Assembly (NCBI GenBank): GCA_002407865.1
Contig: DHPI01000067.1
Coordinates: 25,580-51,723, forward strand
Reading direction: 5' to 3'
DNA from: Spirochaetia bacterium UBA5368
GTDB taxonomy: Bacteria > Spirochaetota > UBA4802 > UBA5368
Length of the DNA stretch: 26,144 nt
Shown here in pieces: positions 1 to 7,902 of this stretch; the first letter of the stretch is position 1, and each line of letters starts with the position of its first letter. The position numbers and the translations under genes were made by a program. Under the pieces are notes generated by a model that worked only from the letters and a program-made list of their open reading frames with translations, was not told the origin of the DNA and ran no database searches.

Positions 1-714
1 ATGCGCATACCCCTTCTCCCTGAGCAGGCGCATCGTCGTCCTGAAGAGGTCTTTCTGCGACAATTCAAGCTCCTCTGACATGCGCATCCGCGCGCACAGG
101 GACGTTCCGCTTTCAATGCTCAATATATATGCGGAAATATGTTCGGGCCTGTACGCGCACACCCGGTGTATATCATCAATCAGCATCTCGCGGGTCTGGC
201 CGGGTATGCCTGTAATAATATCGACACAGTGCGTAATACCGGCCATGCCGCAGAATTCTTCCAGCGTGATGCTTTGTACAAGCGACGCCGAACGTCCGAT
301 AACGGAGTGCAACTTTGCATGCATCGTCTGCACACCGAGAACAACACGGTTGATCCCCGCATCGCGATACGCGTTGATTTTTTGCGCGGAAAAATCATCC
401 GGATTACATTCGAGGGTTACTTCAATGCCCACAGGTTCGATCCGGTAATTATCGCGTATCGCCGCATTGATACGCGCAACATCGGAGGGTTCGAGCAGCG
501 ATGGGGTGCCGCCGCCGAAATATATAGTATCGATGACGCAACCTGACATTTCGTTGGCGCGGCTGTTAATTTCACCGCAAAGCCGATCGATATATCGCCG
601 TATCAACGCAGCGCGTTCAGGCGGGGAGAGATGTCCTACCGGAACTGAATAGAATCCGCAGTAATCGCATTTTTTTCCACAGAATGGGATGTGAATATAC
701 GCACCGGTATTCAT
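1..714 (-). CDS. hemW: HemW-like radical SAM protein (coproporphyrinogen III oxidase family), 3' part cut by window edge
   Basis: An open frame of 238 codons runs from ATG at 714 off the left edge, so the C-terminus is missing. Near the N-terminus it has IHIPFCGKKCDYCGFYS, the radical SAM cluster motif C-x3-C-x2-C in the spacing used by HemN/HemW. About 60 residues on comes IYFGGGTPSLL, the glycine motif that contacts S-adenosylmethionine, and then EVTLECNPDD and GINRVVLGVQ, all typical of the family. HemW is now regarded as a haem chaperone rather than an oxidase. True HemN would have a longer N-terminus before the cluster, so HemW fits better. It lies 39 bp downstream of nagZ on the same strand and is probably co-transcribed with it. 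Haem handling would suit the multihaem and b-type cytochromes encoded further along, but that link is inference. Confidence 0.9.
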   Translation of the reverse strand, partial: MNTGAYIHIPFCGKKCDYCGFYSVPVGHLSPPERAALIRRYIDRLCGEINSRANEMSGCVIDTIYFGGGTPSLLEPSDVARINAAIRDNYRIEPVGIEVTLECNPDDFSAQKINAYRDAGINRVVLGVQTMHAKLHSVIGRSASLVQSITLEEFCGMAGITHCVDIITGIPGQTREMLIDDIHRVCAYRPEHISAYILSIESGTSLCARMRMSEELELSQKDLFRTTMRLLREKGYAH

Positions 715-753
715 ATCGCCAAATCCTAATCCCCGCTTTTCGAGAATTTGCGG

Positions 754-2406
754 TTACCTCGTTATTCCCAGCGAGAAATTGATCGTTTGACGCGGCGTAA
801 ACTCATTTCGCAAACACGACGCAAGCTGGCGGATGGATTCGGGCGTATTCGAGAAGGTAAACAGCGCTATTGGCGTCGGTTGCAGCTTCATTATCGGAAA
901 CGGATTTCCCGTTGACAGAAGCACCAGGGTAACACCGCTACGGCGCATCAATGCCCTGATCGCGGCGGCCTGCCCTGCTGAAAGCGCATCCACATGATAA
1001 TAAACAACAACTTTTTTTCCACCGGATGCATTAATCGCGGAATTTAATCTGGCATCCGAAACCAGCCTGAACGCCGCGCCGTGTTCCACGGTCAATTCCT
1101 TTGCCAGCAACGGATTTGCCGTGACAAGCAGCCTGGTCCCCGACGAAGCGGGTCCCGCAATCGAGTCAAAACCGCGATCACCGTAAAAATACACCGCATT
1201 CCGAGAAACGGCTCTGTTAATCGCGTCCGCTTTCAGCAGGAGACGCAACTCTTCGTCGGAATACACAGGGCTCGCCATTTCCGGTTTCCCGTCAGCATAC
1301 CGCAGTATAGTATAGCGAAGCTTCGCGCGCAGAATTCTTTGCACCGAGGCATTAATGCGTTCTTCCGTCAGCACACCCTTCTCCACCGCGCTTTTCAGGG
1401 CGCGCACGATCGCCGGTACGCTTTCACCGTGAGAACTCAAGAGGACGATATCGGCCCCCGCCGCAACGGCCTTCACCGCAGCATCGCCGATGCACATCAT
1501 TTTCGTCACGGCATGCATCTCCATATCATCCGTGAGTACCAGTCCCTCGAATCCCAGATCCCTGCGCAACAGGCCGGTAAGAATCTCCTTCGAAACAGTC
1601 GCGGGAATAGAATCGCTCACCAGCGATGGATACATGATATGCGCCGACATTATCCCGCACACGCCGTTTTCGATGGCGGCTTTAAATGGAACAAGATCTA
1701 CCTTCCACAGTTGGTCGACTCCATAGCTTATTACGGGAAGCGCAAAATGCGAATCCACACCGGTGTTGCCGTGCCCCGGGAAGTGCTTGCCGATCGCCAT
1801 GCACTGCGAATCCTGAAGTCCCTTAATATACGCGACCCCCATCCGGGCGACAACATCGGGGGACGAGCCGAAGGAACGAGTGTTGATAACAGGATTGTCG
1901 GGATTGTTGTTCACGTCGAGCGCCGGCGCCAGATTCATGTTGACGCCGTACATTCTAAGCTGGATGCCCAGAATCCGCGCCGCGTCGCGGACAAGCGCAA
2001 CGTCATCGGCGATTCCAAACGCCATATTGCCCGGAAACTGCGTTACTCCATCGGTGATGCGCTTTACACGGCCCCCTTCCTGATCGATCGACACAAAAAG
2101 CGGGATTCCTGCCCCCTCCATCGATTTTCGCTGCATCGCCTGAATATACGCCGATGTTTTTTCGGAAGATGCCAGGTTGAACCCAAACAAAAGCACGCCG
2201 CCGGGACGGTACTTTTCTATTATTGCCGCGGTCGATGCGTTCATTACCGTGTCTGGAACGCCCACCATGAGCATCTGCCCAATTTTCGTATCGAGATCCA
2301 TCATCAGCGCGATTTGCTCTTCATCACTCGCGTTTTTTTGATATCCCAGAATAAAGACTGCGGGAATAAAAACGCAGACGGCGCACACAATAATTTTTTT
2401 ATACAT
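754..2406 (-). CDS. nagZ: Glycoside hydrolase family 3 beta-N-acetylhexosaminidase, exported
   Basis: This 550-residue protein should remove N-acetylglucosamine from peptidoglycan fragments. The GH3 barrel shows SIDQEGGRVKRI (around 107-118), then KHFPGHGNTGVDSHFALP. The latter contains the NagZ signature with the Asp-His acid/base dyad in DSH. LVLTDDMEMHAV carries the expected nucleophile aspartate. Enterobacterial NagZ is about 340 residues and cytoplasmic. This one has a hydrophobic N-terminus (about residues 4-21, signal peptide or anchor, no clear lipobox) and about 170 extra C-terminal residues, so it resembles the two-domain exported forms of Bacillus. The ATG at 2406 follows a weak AGGG. 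It is the first gene of a probable nagZ-hemW unit and diverges from the ATPase gene at 2645. Confidence 0.92.
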   Translation of the reverse strand: MYKKIIVCAVCVFIPAVFILGYQKNASDEEQIALMMDLDTKIGQMLMVGVPDTVMNASTAAIIEKYRPGGVLLFGFNLASSEKTSAYIQAMQRKSMEGAGIPLFVSIDQEGGRVKRITDGVTQFPGNMAFGIADDVALVRDAARILGIQLRMYGVNMNLAPALDVNNNPDNPVINTRSFGSSPDVVARMGVAYIKGLQDSQCMAIGKHFPGHGNTGVDSHFALPVISYGVDQLWKVDLVPFKAAIENGVCGIMSAHIMYPSLVSDSIPATVSKEILTGLLRRDLGFEGLVLTDDMEMHAVTKMMCIGDAAVKAVAAGADIVLLSSHGESVPAIVRALKSAVEKGVLTEERINASVQRILRAKLRYTILRYADGKPEMASPVYSDEELRLLLKADAINRAVSRNAVYFYGDRGFDSIAGPASSGTRLLVTANPLLAKELTVEHGAAFRLVSDARLNSAINASGGKKVVVYYHVDALSAGQAAAIRALMRRSGVTLVLLSTGNPFPIMKLQPTPIALFTFSNTPESIRQLASCLRNEFTPRQTINFSLGITR

Positions 2407-2644
2407 TATGCCCTCTATACACTGTTACCGGCCAGAAACGCACTGTATGCAACCGGCGATATGTACTGTTTCCGTTATCGTAGACGCAATTTTTATCAAG
2501 CCCGATCAGACGGCAAGTACTTTTACCGTCATGCGCCATTTTCACTTTCCACACATATTGTTGTTTACATAAACACGATTAACTGCGACGATATCATCAA
2601 TAAGACGAAAGTAAATCTTTTTATACGCATTTCTCGCACATCAT

Positions 2645-3232
2645 ATGCAGCGAAAAAAACCAATTAAAACAATTAATTTTCTCGAAAGTTATCCCGCAGA
2701 CACGGCTATCATCGGGGGGCTCATCGCGCACCTGCAAAACGACCTTTTCGCGATGACATTTCCGCAGAGGGAAATCGACGAAATCATTATTTCGGTCGAC
2801 GAAGCGCTTACAAACGCGATCCAGGAAACGCTGCGCAGGCAATGCGACAGCGCCGCGCCGACACGGGAACGGACACGTGAAATCACCATTCGCTACCGTA
2901 TTACACGAAAGTCGTTCGACGCAACCGTGATCGATCATGGCGGCGGGCTGAATATCCTGACATCGATCGAGCAATCCCCGAACTCCACTATGCCGAATTA
3001 CAGCGGACAGATTATGCGGTATATGACGGAATCGGAACAAAAAAAACTCAGGATTACGCGAAACGGAAGAAAAATCGCCCTCAGGGGCATAGGCGCGGGA
3101 CTGAAGATATTGCTCGCGTTCATGGATTCAATAACAATTGACTTTATCGACAGAAAAAAAGTAATATCCACGGATATAACCTCGTTTACGGACGGTACGA
3201 TTTTAAACATGCGGAGAAAAAGGAGATATTAA
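2645..3232 (+). CDS. Anti-sigma-factor-type histidine-kinase-like ATPase (RsbW/SpoIIAB family)
   Basis: This 195-residue soluble protein has a GHKL ATPase fold of the HATPase_c_2 type. The N box is IISVDEALTNAIQE (around residues 48-61), where the DEALxNAI signature is characteristic of anti-sigma serine kinases, and the G1-like box is IDHGGGLNI (around 97-105). There is no phosphoacceptor domain, receiver or membrane segment. Family members bind and phosphorylate anti-sigma antagonists or sequester a sigma factor. No partner sigma factor or antagonist is encoded nearby, so the target is unknown. No clear Shine-Dalgarno precedes the ATG. The stop overlaps the next start as TAATG, so translation of the LOG protein is probably coupled to it. 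The second half of the ATPase lid is poorly conserved by eye. Confidence 0.75.
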   Translation: MQRKKPIKTINFLESYPADTAIIGGLIAHLQNDLFAMTFPQREIDEIIISVDEALTNAIQETLRRQCDSAAPTRERTREITIRYRITRKSFDATVIDHGGGLNILTSIEQSPNSTMPNYSGQIMRYMTESEQKKLRITRNGRKIALRGIGAGLKILLAFMDSITIDFIDRKKVISTDITSFTDGTILNMRRKRRY

Positions 3233-3996
3233 TGGCGAACAAAAAAGCGATCAAAGCATATACTAATATCGAATTTTTAAAATCGAGGGACGCGCGCACA
3301 CTTCGCATATTAAGCGAATATCTCGAACCGGAAAAGCGGTTCAAAGATATGCACGTGCATCATACGGTCGTTTTTTTCGGATCAGCCCGAATAAAGCCCA
3401 CGGCAAAAAGGGGCGACGACGATTATCGTTATTACCATGCGGCTGAAGAACTGGCCTTTCGTCTGGCTGAACTCGGCAAATCGCTGGCCGACGATGGAAA
3501 AGGCTTTTACATCTGTACCGGCGGAGGGCCCGGCATAATGGAAGCCGCAAACAGGGGCGCCCACAGGGCCGGCGCGAAAACGATTGGCCTCAATATATCG
3601 CTGCCGTTCGAGCAACATCCGAACAGCTACATCACTCCGGCGCTGAATTTCGAGTTTCACTACTTTTTCATGAGAAAACTCTGGTTTCTTTACCATGCGA
3701 AGGGACTGGTCGTCTTTCCGGGAGGATTCGGAACGCTTGACGAGCTTTTCGAAACGCTGACGCTTATTCAGACCGGGAAGCTTGAAAAAAAACACGTGCC
3801 GGTGCTTCTGTACGATCGTAACTACTGGGAATCGCTTATCAATTTCGAGAAGCTCGTCGAGATGAAGTATATATCGCCGGAAGATCTCGAGCTCATCCAT
3901 TTTTTCGATACCGTGGACGACGGCTATAATTATTTGAAACCTCGCATCGAAAAACTGATAAAGAAGGTGAATCACAAATTTATTGATGAAAAGTAG
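3232..3996 (+). CDS. LOG-family (TIGR00730-like) nucleotide hydrolase / putative cytokinin-type phosphoribohydrolase
   Basis: This 254-residue Rossmann-like protein carries the two signatures of the LOG (formerly 'lysine decarboxylase') family. They are CTGGGPGIMEAANRGAH (around residues 99-115) and FPGGFGTLDELFE (around 160-172), the latter being PGGxGTxxE with the catalytic glutamate. Proven members hydrolyse N6-substituted adenosine monophosphates or related nucleotides to base and ribose 5-phosphate. Bacterial substrates are often unknown. An N-terminal extension of about 45 residues precedes the first strand (VVFFGSARI), as in the larger subgroup. A strong AGGAGA lies before the ATG, and the start overlaps the upstream stop by one base. 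It ends 12 bp from the convergent receiver gene with no visible terminator between them. Confidence 0.88.
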   Translation: MANKKAIKAYTNIEFLKSRDARTLRILSEYLEPEKRFKDMHVHHTVVFFGSARIKPTAKRGDDDYRYYHAAEELAFRLAELGKSLADDGKGFYICTGGGPGIMEAANRGAHRAGAKTIGLNISLPFEQHPNSYITPALNFEFHYFFMRKLWFLYHAKGLVVFPGGFGTLDELFETLTLIQTGKLEKKHVPVLLYDRNYWESLINFEKLVEMKYISPEDLELIHFFDTVDDGYNYLKPRIEKLIKKVNHKFIDEK

Positions 3997-4008
3997 ATAC
4001 TGCGGGCG

Positions 4009-4515
4009 TCACTCTTTCTTTATACTTTTCAGTATTTCTCGCAGCGTCTCGGGGGGGGCGTTACTGATAAGTGATTTAACCTCTTCCCGTAATTGTAGTA
4101 CCTCATCGGAAACCATATCCGTTGCGTATCCAAGCGCGGATTTTATCGCTTTCACATACACTGCCGCTGTCACCGGCTTTTCCAGGTAGACTCCCGGGCC
4201 CGAAAGTGTCATTTCATTAAAATCAGCCCTCCCAAAATCATCGCGGGCGTGGCCAGTTACTATGATCACGGGGATATTTGACCAGAGTGGATTCTTTGCA
4301 AGCTCGCGGTACAGTTTTATACCGGAACCTTTCGGCATGACAACATCAAGCGATATTACATCAGGCCTGACATGTTCCATTATCTGAAGAGCCTCCACGC
4401 CACCGCTCGCAGTCACGACAGTGAATCCGGCATCCTCCAGCGTTGCCGAAAGAAATGTCACGACATCCTCCTCATCATCAACAATGAGAACCGTTTTTTT
4501 GTTCATCGGCTTCAT
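4009..4515 (-). CDS. Single-domain response regulator (CheY-like receiver)
   Basis: This protein of 168 residues is almost entirely a receiver domain. The acidic pair is in VLIVDDEED (around 9-17), the phosphoacceptor is Asp57 in ISLDVVMP, a Thr sits in IVTGHA, and the conserved Lys is in LEKPV. An insertion of about 15 residues separates strands 4 and 5. A short helical tail (about 130-168) follows, and no DNA-binding or enzyme domain is visible. The frame is open to 4647, but the ATG at 4515 has GGGAGGG about 7 bases upstream and begins right at the domain. It overlaps the 3' end of the kinase gene by 38 bp, so the two are probably coupled and form a signalling pair. Confidence 0.9.
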   Translation of the reverse strand: MKPMNKKTVLIVDDEEDVVTFLSATLEDAGFTVVTASGGVEALQIMEHVRPDVISLDVVMPKGSGIKLYRELAKNPLWSNIPVIIVTGHARDDFGRADFNEMTLSGPGVYLEKPVTAAVYVKAIKSALGYATDMVSDEVLQLREEVKSLISNAPPETLREILKSIKKE

Positions 4516-5965
4516 TAAATGTCCCTCCCGTATCACGTGATTCGTTATATAATTCATACAGGACATGTAAAGGAAATGCAATCGTAAAAACAGAGCCCTT
4601 TCCGCTTTCAGAGGTATACAATATTTTACCGCCATGCTCATGTACAATTTTGTTTGTTGTCAAAAGACCAAGCCCGGTGCCTTTCCCGCCTTTTGTAGTA
4701 AAAAATGTGGTGAAAAGCTTTTGTTTCACGTCATAATCCATTCCGCACCCATCGTCACTGACTTCAAAATACAGGGTATCGTTCTCCTGCTTTAATCCAA
4801 TTCGCACACTCGGATTCTCCTTTGAACTCATCTGGCAAGCATCTATCGCATTAGATATCAAGTTCGTGAGGCATGTATGTATACCTGCGGCATCGAGCGG
4901 CGCCGGTTCGACACCGTCAGATGGATTCCGTGTCAGGGTAATCCCTATCCGCTTCGCAGTCGACTCATACAATTCTATGATTTCATCAACAAGGCAGTTT
5001 GGATCGATTATTTGCAGTACCGGTTTTCTGCCCTTGGCAAAGCTTAAAAAGTCCTTCACCAGCGACGACACCTTCACGATATTCCGCTGCAACATATCCC
5101 ATCCCTTCGCCATACGATCTTTCTGATCCTGTTCGATACCGGAACTCAGCATATACATCCCGCCCTCCACGCCCATAAGAATGTTCTTAATCGTATGGGC
5201 AAGTCCCGCAACCGTCTGTCCTACCGCCGCGAGCCGCTCCGCTTCCAGCTTTTCCTTTTCAAGCATTTTGAATTCAGTAATATCAGTGAGTATCTCAACA
5301 ACGTATCGACAATTATCATATCCTTTTATCAGGGGAGATGTTTTGACTACATAATATGTAATCGAGCCATCGGCCGACATGCCAACATGCTCGGCTGTAT
5401 GCTCTTGACCATCAATGAAACTCAGGGCAGCAGGACAATTTTCACATGCGCGATGCTTTTTTTTATACACCTCATAGCATTTTCTATTGTTGCATTCGCC
5501 GAACGTGTCACGTAAATTGTCGTTGGCGCGCACTATAGTGAAATCACGGTCAATGACGGAAATATAATTTGGAACTCTTTCAAAAAATATCTCGCATTCC
5601 ATCTGCCTGTTGTGAATATCTGTTATGTCTTCCAGCATGGATATAATACGTATGGTATTTCCGCCGGGATCAACAACCGGGATGATGTTCACCATGTAGT
5701 ATTCTGCTTCATTGATGCATTCCTCATATTTCCGGGCCATACCATCGGAAAAAGTTTTCATAGCCTCACAATTAACACACGGTTCGGAACGCTGTTTTAA
5801 AACTTCATAACACTTGCGGTCAATGCATTTCCCAAACCGCTGCACAAACTTCTCGTTTGACACACATATGCCGTAGTCCCGGTCGATTACCGCTATATTG
5901 AGCGGCATTTCATTAAAGAGTTTTGTTGCCACCCAGACATTCAACTCTTCCAATTTAACAGGCAT
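4478..5965 (-). CDS. Soluble PAS-PAS histidine kinase with cysteine-rich PAS domains
   Basis: This 495-residue kinase has no membrane segment. Two PAS domains (about 15-120 and 125-235) are followed by a HisKA domain with phosphoacceptor His257 in GLAHTIKNIL. The ATPase domain contains NLISNAIDAC (N box), DDGCGMDY (G1) and GKGTGLGL (G2), so catalysis looks intact. Each PAS domain carries the same four-cysteine arrangement, C47-x4-C52-x10-C63-x2-C66 and C158-x4-C163-x10-C174-x2-C177, around a shared RKCYEV. This spacing could hold an iron-sulfur cluster, so a cytoplasmic redox or oxygen signal is likely (inference). An upstream in-frame GTG at 5986 exists, but the ATG at 5965 has GAGGGAG 7 bases before it. 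The kinase sits between two stand-alone receivers and downstream of the cytochrome genes. Confidence 0.92.
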   Translation of the reverse strand: MPVKLEELNVWVATKLFNEMPLNIAVIDRDYGICVSNEKFVQRFGKCIDRKCYEVLKQRSEPCVNCEAMKTFSDGMARKYEECINEAEYYMVNIIPVVDPGGNTIRIISMLEDITDIHNRQMECEIFFERVPNYISVIDRDFTIVRANDNLRDTFGECNNRKCYEVYKKKHRACENCPAALSFIDGQEHTAEHVGMSADGSITYYVVKTSPLIKGYDNCRYVVEILTDITEFKMLEKEKLEAERLAAVGQTVAGLAHTIKNILMGVEGGMYMLSSGIEQDQKDRMAKGWDMLQRNIVKVSSLVKDFLSFAKGRKPVLQIIDPNCLVDEIIELYESTAKRIGITLTRNPSDGVEPAPLDAAGIHTCLTNLISNAIDACQMSSKENPSVRIGLKQENDTLYFEVSDDGCGMDYDVKQKLFTTFFTTKGGKGTGLGLLTTNKIVHEHGGKILYTSESGKGSVFTIAFPLHVLYELYNESRDTGGTFNEADEQKNGSHC

Positions 5966-6008
5966 AGCTGCTCCCTCTGTCGCCACGGGGGTCTGTCCCG
6001 CCGGATTA

Positions 6009-6407
6009 TTATTGTGCTATCCCGATTCCACTCAGTATCGTGCGTATAGCATTAAGAAACTCATGTTTATCGATAGGCTTTTCAAAATACGCAGAGGGCG
6101 GGTTCACCTGTTTTCTGTGAGAAATAAAATCTTTAAATTTAGGATCAACACCGCTCACAATAATAACAGGAATATCTTTTGTGCGATCATCATCGTGAAG
6201 GTTCCGTAACATACGCACGCCCGTTTCTTCCGGCATGGAAATATCGAGACAGATCAAGTCCGGCTTATCATCCTTAACGAGCTCCATTGCCACCTTCCCG
6301 TTCAGTGCCGTCCGAACTTCATATCCGTTATCCTCGAGTAACGACGTCAGGTACTCAATAACGTCCGGCTCATCATCTACCACAAGTATTTTCCTTTTCT
6401 GATCCAT
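6009..6407 (-). CDS. Single-domain response regulator (CheY-like receiver)
   Basis: This 132-residue protein consists only of a receiver domain. It shows ILVVDDEPD (acidic pair around 11-12), phosphoacceptor Asp55 in ICLDISMPE, Ser in IVSGVD and Lys in FEKPI. Like the other receiver beyond the kinase, it has extra residues between strands 4 and 5. The open frame extends to 6521, but the ATG at 6407 is preceded by GGGGGAAAGG and starts at the domain edge. It lies 43 bp upstream of the kinase start and 85 bp downstream of the cytochrome c gene, so the arrangement is receiver, kinase, receiver. Either a phosphorelay or two alternative phosphate acceptors for one kinase would fit. Confidence 0.9.
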   Translation of the reverse strand: MDQKRKILVVDDEPDVIEYLTSLLEDNGYEVRTALNGKVAMELVKDDKPDLICLDISMPEETGVRMLRNLHDDDRTKDIPVIIVSGVDPKFKDFISHRKQVNPPSAYFEKPIDKHEFLNAIRTILSGIGIAQ

Positions 6408-6492
6408 ACCTTTCCCCCTGTATTTTCCATTATATGCATATAGGCACCAATGTAATAAAGATACTGTATGCATATGGCCGATGCAACACGTT

Positions 6493-7065
6493 TTAAAGCT
6501 CATCCTGGTGACAGAATCCACATTCGCTTAAGAATTTTTCTGAATTTTTCGCATCTTCTTTCTGATGACAACCGTTGCAGCGCACATGCATCGCATCCGT
6601 ATAGCTTCTCGCCGAAAGATAATACCGTATGTCGCGCGTATAATCCGAATGACACTTTACACACCTTTTCACATTATCAATCGAACGGTCGTCCGGGTGG
6701 CACTCGTTACAGTAGCCCGTTTTTTTATAATAATTCATATGTGCCGCATGGTCAAATATTGACGATGCTTTCAGCATGTCTTTATGGCATGTGTAACATG
6801 CTGTGCACCTGTCACCGGGCATATTCATATGGTGACAACCATCACATCCAGCGCCGGCCTTCAACGCGATTTTCTGGTGTCCTTCATGAGAGAATTCCAC
6901 ATACTTTCCGTTTCTATTGCCGTCTATTCGCATCAACTGCCAGCCCCGTGCGGGTTTCACCGTGGCCGAATCGCTGCACTCATAATTCATTACGGCAAAA
7001 ATAAACGAACATGCAAAAACAGCCATTAACGAGCCGATTGAAAAAAACCTGTATTTCATTTTCAT
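6493..7065 (-). CDS. Exported hexahaem c-type cytochrome (class III-like), Tmc/Dsr-type complex subunit
   Basis: From the ATG at 7065 the protein has 190 residues and starts with a hydrophobic segment (about 8-27) that acts as a signal peptide or anchor, so it is periplasmic. There are six haem-binding motifs: CDGCH (74-78), CYTCH (90-94), CNECH (119-123), CVKCH (135-139), CNGCH (163-167) and CGFCH (182-186). Exactly six further histidines (60, 63, 79, 106, 109, 160) are present, enough for six bis-histidine haems. The layout recalls class III cytochromes such as c3/c7 and the cytochrome subunit of Tmc complexes, which usually has four haems. It probably passes electrons between periplasmic donors and the cytochrome b encoded just upstream. 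The frame extends to 7137. I chose 7065 because the residues before it are not signal-like. ATG 7059 is also possible. Confidence 0.88.
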   Translation of the reverse strand: MKMKYRFFSIGSLMAVFACSFIFAVMNYECSDSATVKPARGWQLMRIDGNRNGKYVEFSHEGHQKIALKAGAGCDGCHHMNMPGDRCTACYTCHKDMLKASSIFDHAAHMNYYKKTGYCNECHPDDRSIDNVKRCVKCHSDYTRDIRYYLSARSYTDAMHVRCNGCHQKEDAKNSEKFLSECGFCHQDEL

Positions 7066-7233
7066 CTCTTCATTTTCTTTCCTGATGTAATGGCACAGCG
7101 GAATTACTCGCCGCCACCCTTCTCTTATTCGCCACATCGCCGCTGAAACATGGGCATGTACATCTGCTTCCGAACATTGCGTTTTTCATGCATTCAATTA
7201 ATACGTTCAATACGCCAGGCGCATAAGGCCTTA

Positions 7234-7902
7234 TTATGACTTACGTCCAATCGTCGCCGGCAACTTCCATGCGGCAATCGAGATAATCCGCACAAAAGGG
7301 CACAAAACGGCGTGCGCAAGCTTTGTGAAAGGCATAAGCGCAAGCGCGGCATTTCCCAGCAACGTGTGCAACAAAAGAGTCGTTGAATAGGATAACGGAT
7401 TGTATGGCCGCGAAGATATATACCCCGTTAGAAAAATACACAGCAACAGCGTTAGAATCACGTAATCCTGCAAATCGCTGATACGCCGCACTTCCTTAAT
7501 AAAAATACGCCGCGTCAACATTACGCCGCCGGCGCACAGGGTCAGCAGCGTCGCAATATCCGCAACCGCACGACCGAGGCGCGGCCAGGGTATGTCAATT
7601 GTTGAACGCCATAAATTATAATGGTCCGCCAGGAATAACGGAACAAAAATCAATCCGATATGGAAATCAAACGATATAGCGCTGAAAACCGGTTTCGCCT
7701 CCGGCAGCCGTTTAATCGGGATTACCCATGACAGCGTGTCCGCAAAGATTTGCCTGTAGCGCAGCGATGAATCCCGTACGGAATTCATCGACTGTCGAAT
7801 TCCATACAATCCAATGACTGCCCTGCGAAGCAGACCCAGAACCATGAGTGCAAAGCAAAACCTGAAAAGCGGCCCCATTGCGAAGTTCAACAACGATTCC
7901 AT
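7234..7902 (-). CDS. Membrane cytochrome b, NarI/DsrM/TmcC-like
   Basis: This 222-residue integral membrane protein has about five hydrophobic segments (roughly 8-30, 78-95, 112-130, 147-162, 172-192). His81 and His94 lie in one helix region. His179 and His197, separated by 17 residues, lie in the last. The 17-residue gap is that of the haem b ligands of nitrate reductase gamma (NarI), and DsrM/TmcC subunits share the fold. It should carry two b haems and exchange electrons with menaquinone or with the periplasmic cytochrome c. It follows the iron-sulfur gene with a TGATG overlap at 7902, and AGGAGG is placed 8 bases before the ATG. A GTG at 7905 is the alternative start. A 168-bp gap separates it from the cytochrome c gene. 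Confidence 0.85.
   Translation of the reverse strand: MESLLNFAMGPLFRFCFALMVLGLLRRAVIGLYGIRQSMNSVRDSSLRYRQIFADTLSWVIPIKRLPEAKPVFSAISFDFHIGLIFVPLFLADHYNLWRSTIDIPWPRLGRAVADIATLLTLCAGGVMLTRRIFIKEVRRISDLQDYVILTLLLCIFLTGYISSRPYNPLSYSTTLLLHTLLGNAALALMPFTKLAHAVLCPFVRIISIAAWKLPATIGRKS

Noticed and set aside
1081..2667. Plus-strand open frame of 528 codons
   Set aside because: It lies antisense to nagZ, whose protein has clear catalytic motifs. The frame's product is basic, of unnatural composition and unlike any family, so it is a shadow of biased third positions.
4516..4647. N-terminal extension of the downstream receiver
   Set aside because: It would lie inside the kinase coding region, has no ribosome site and is not receiver-like. 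ATG 4515 has a strong site.
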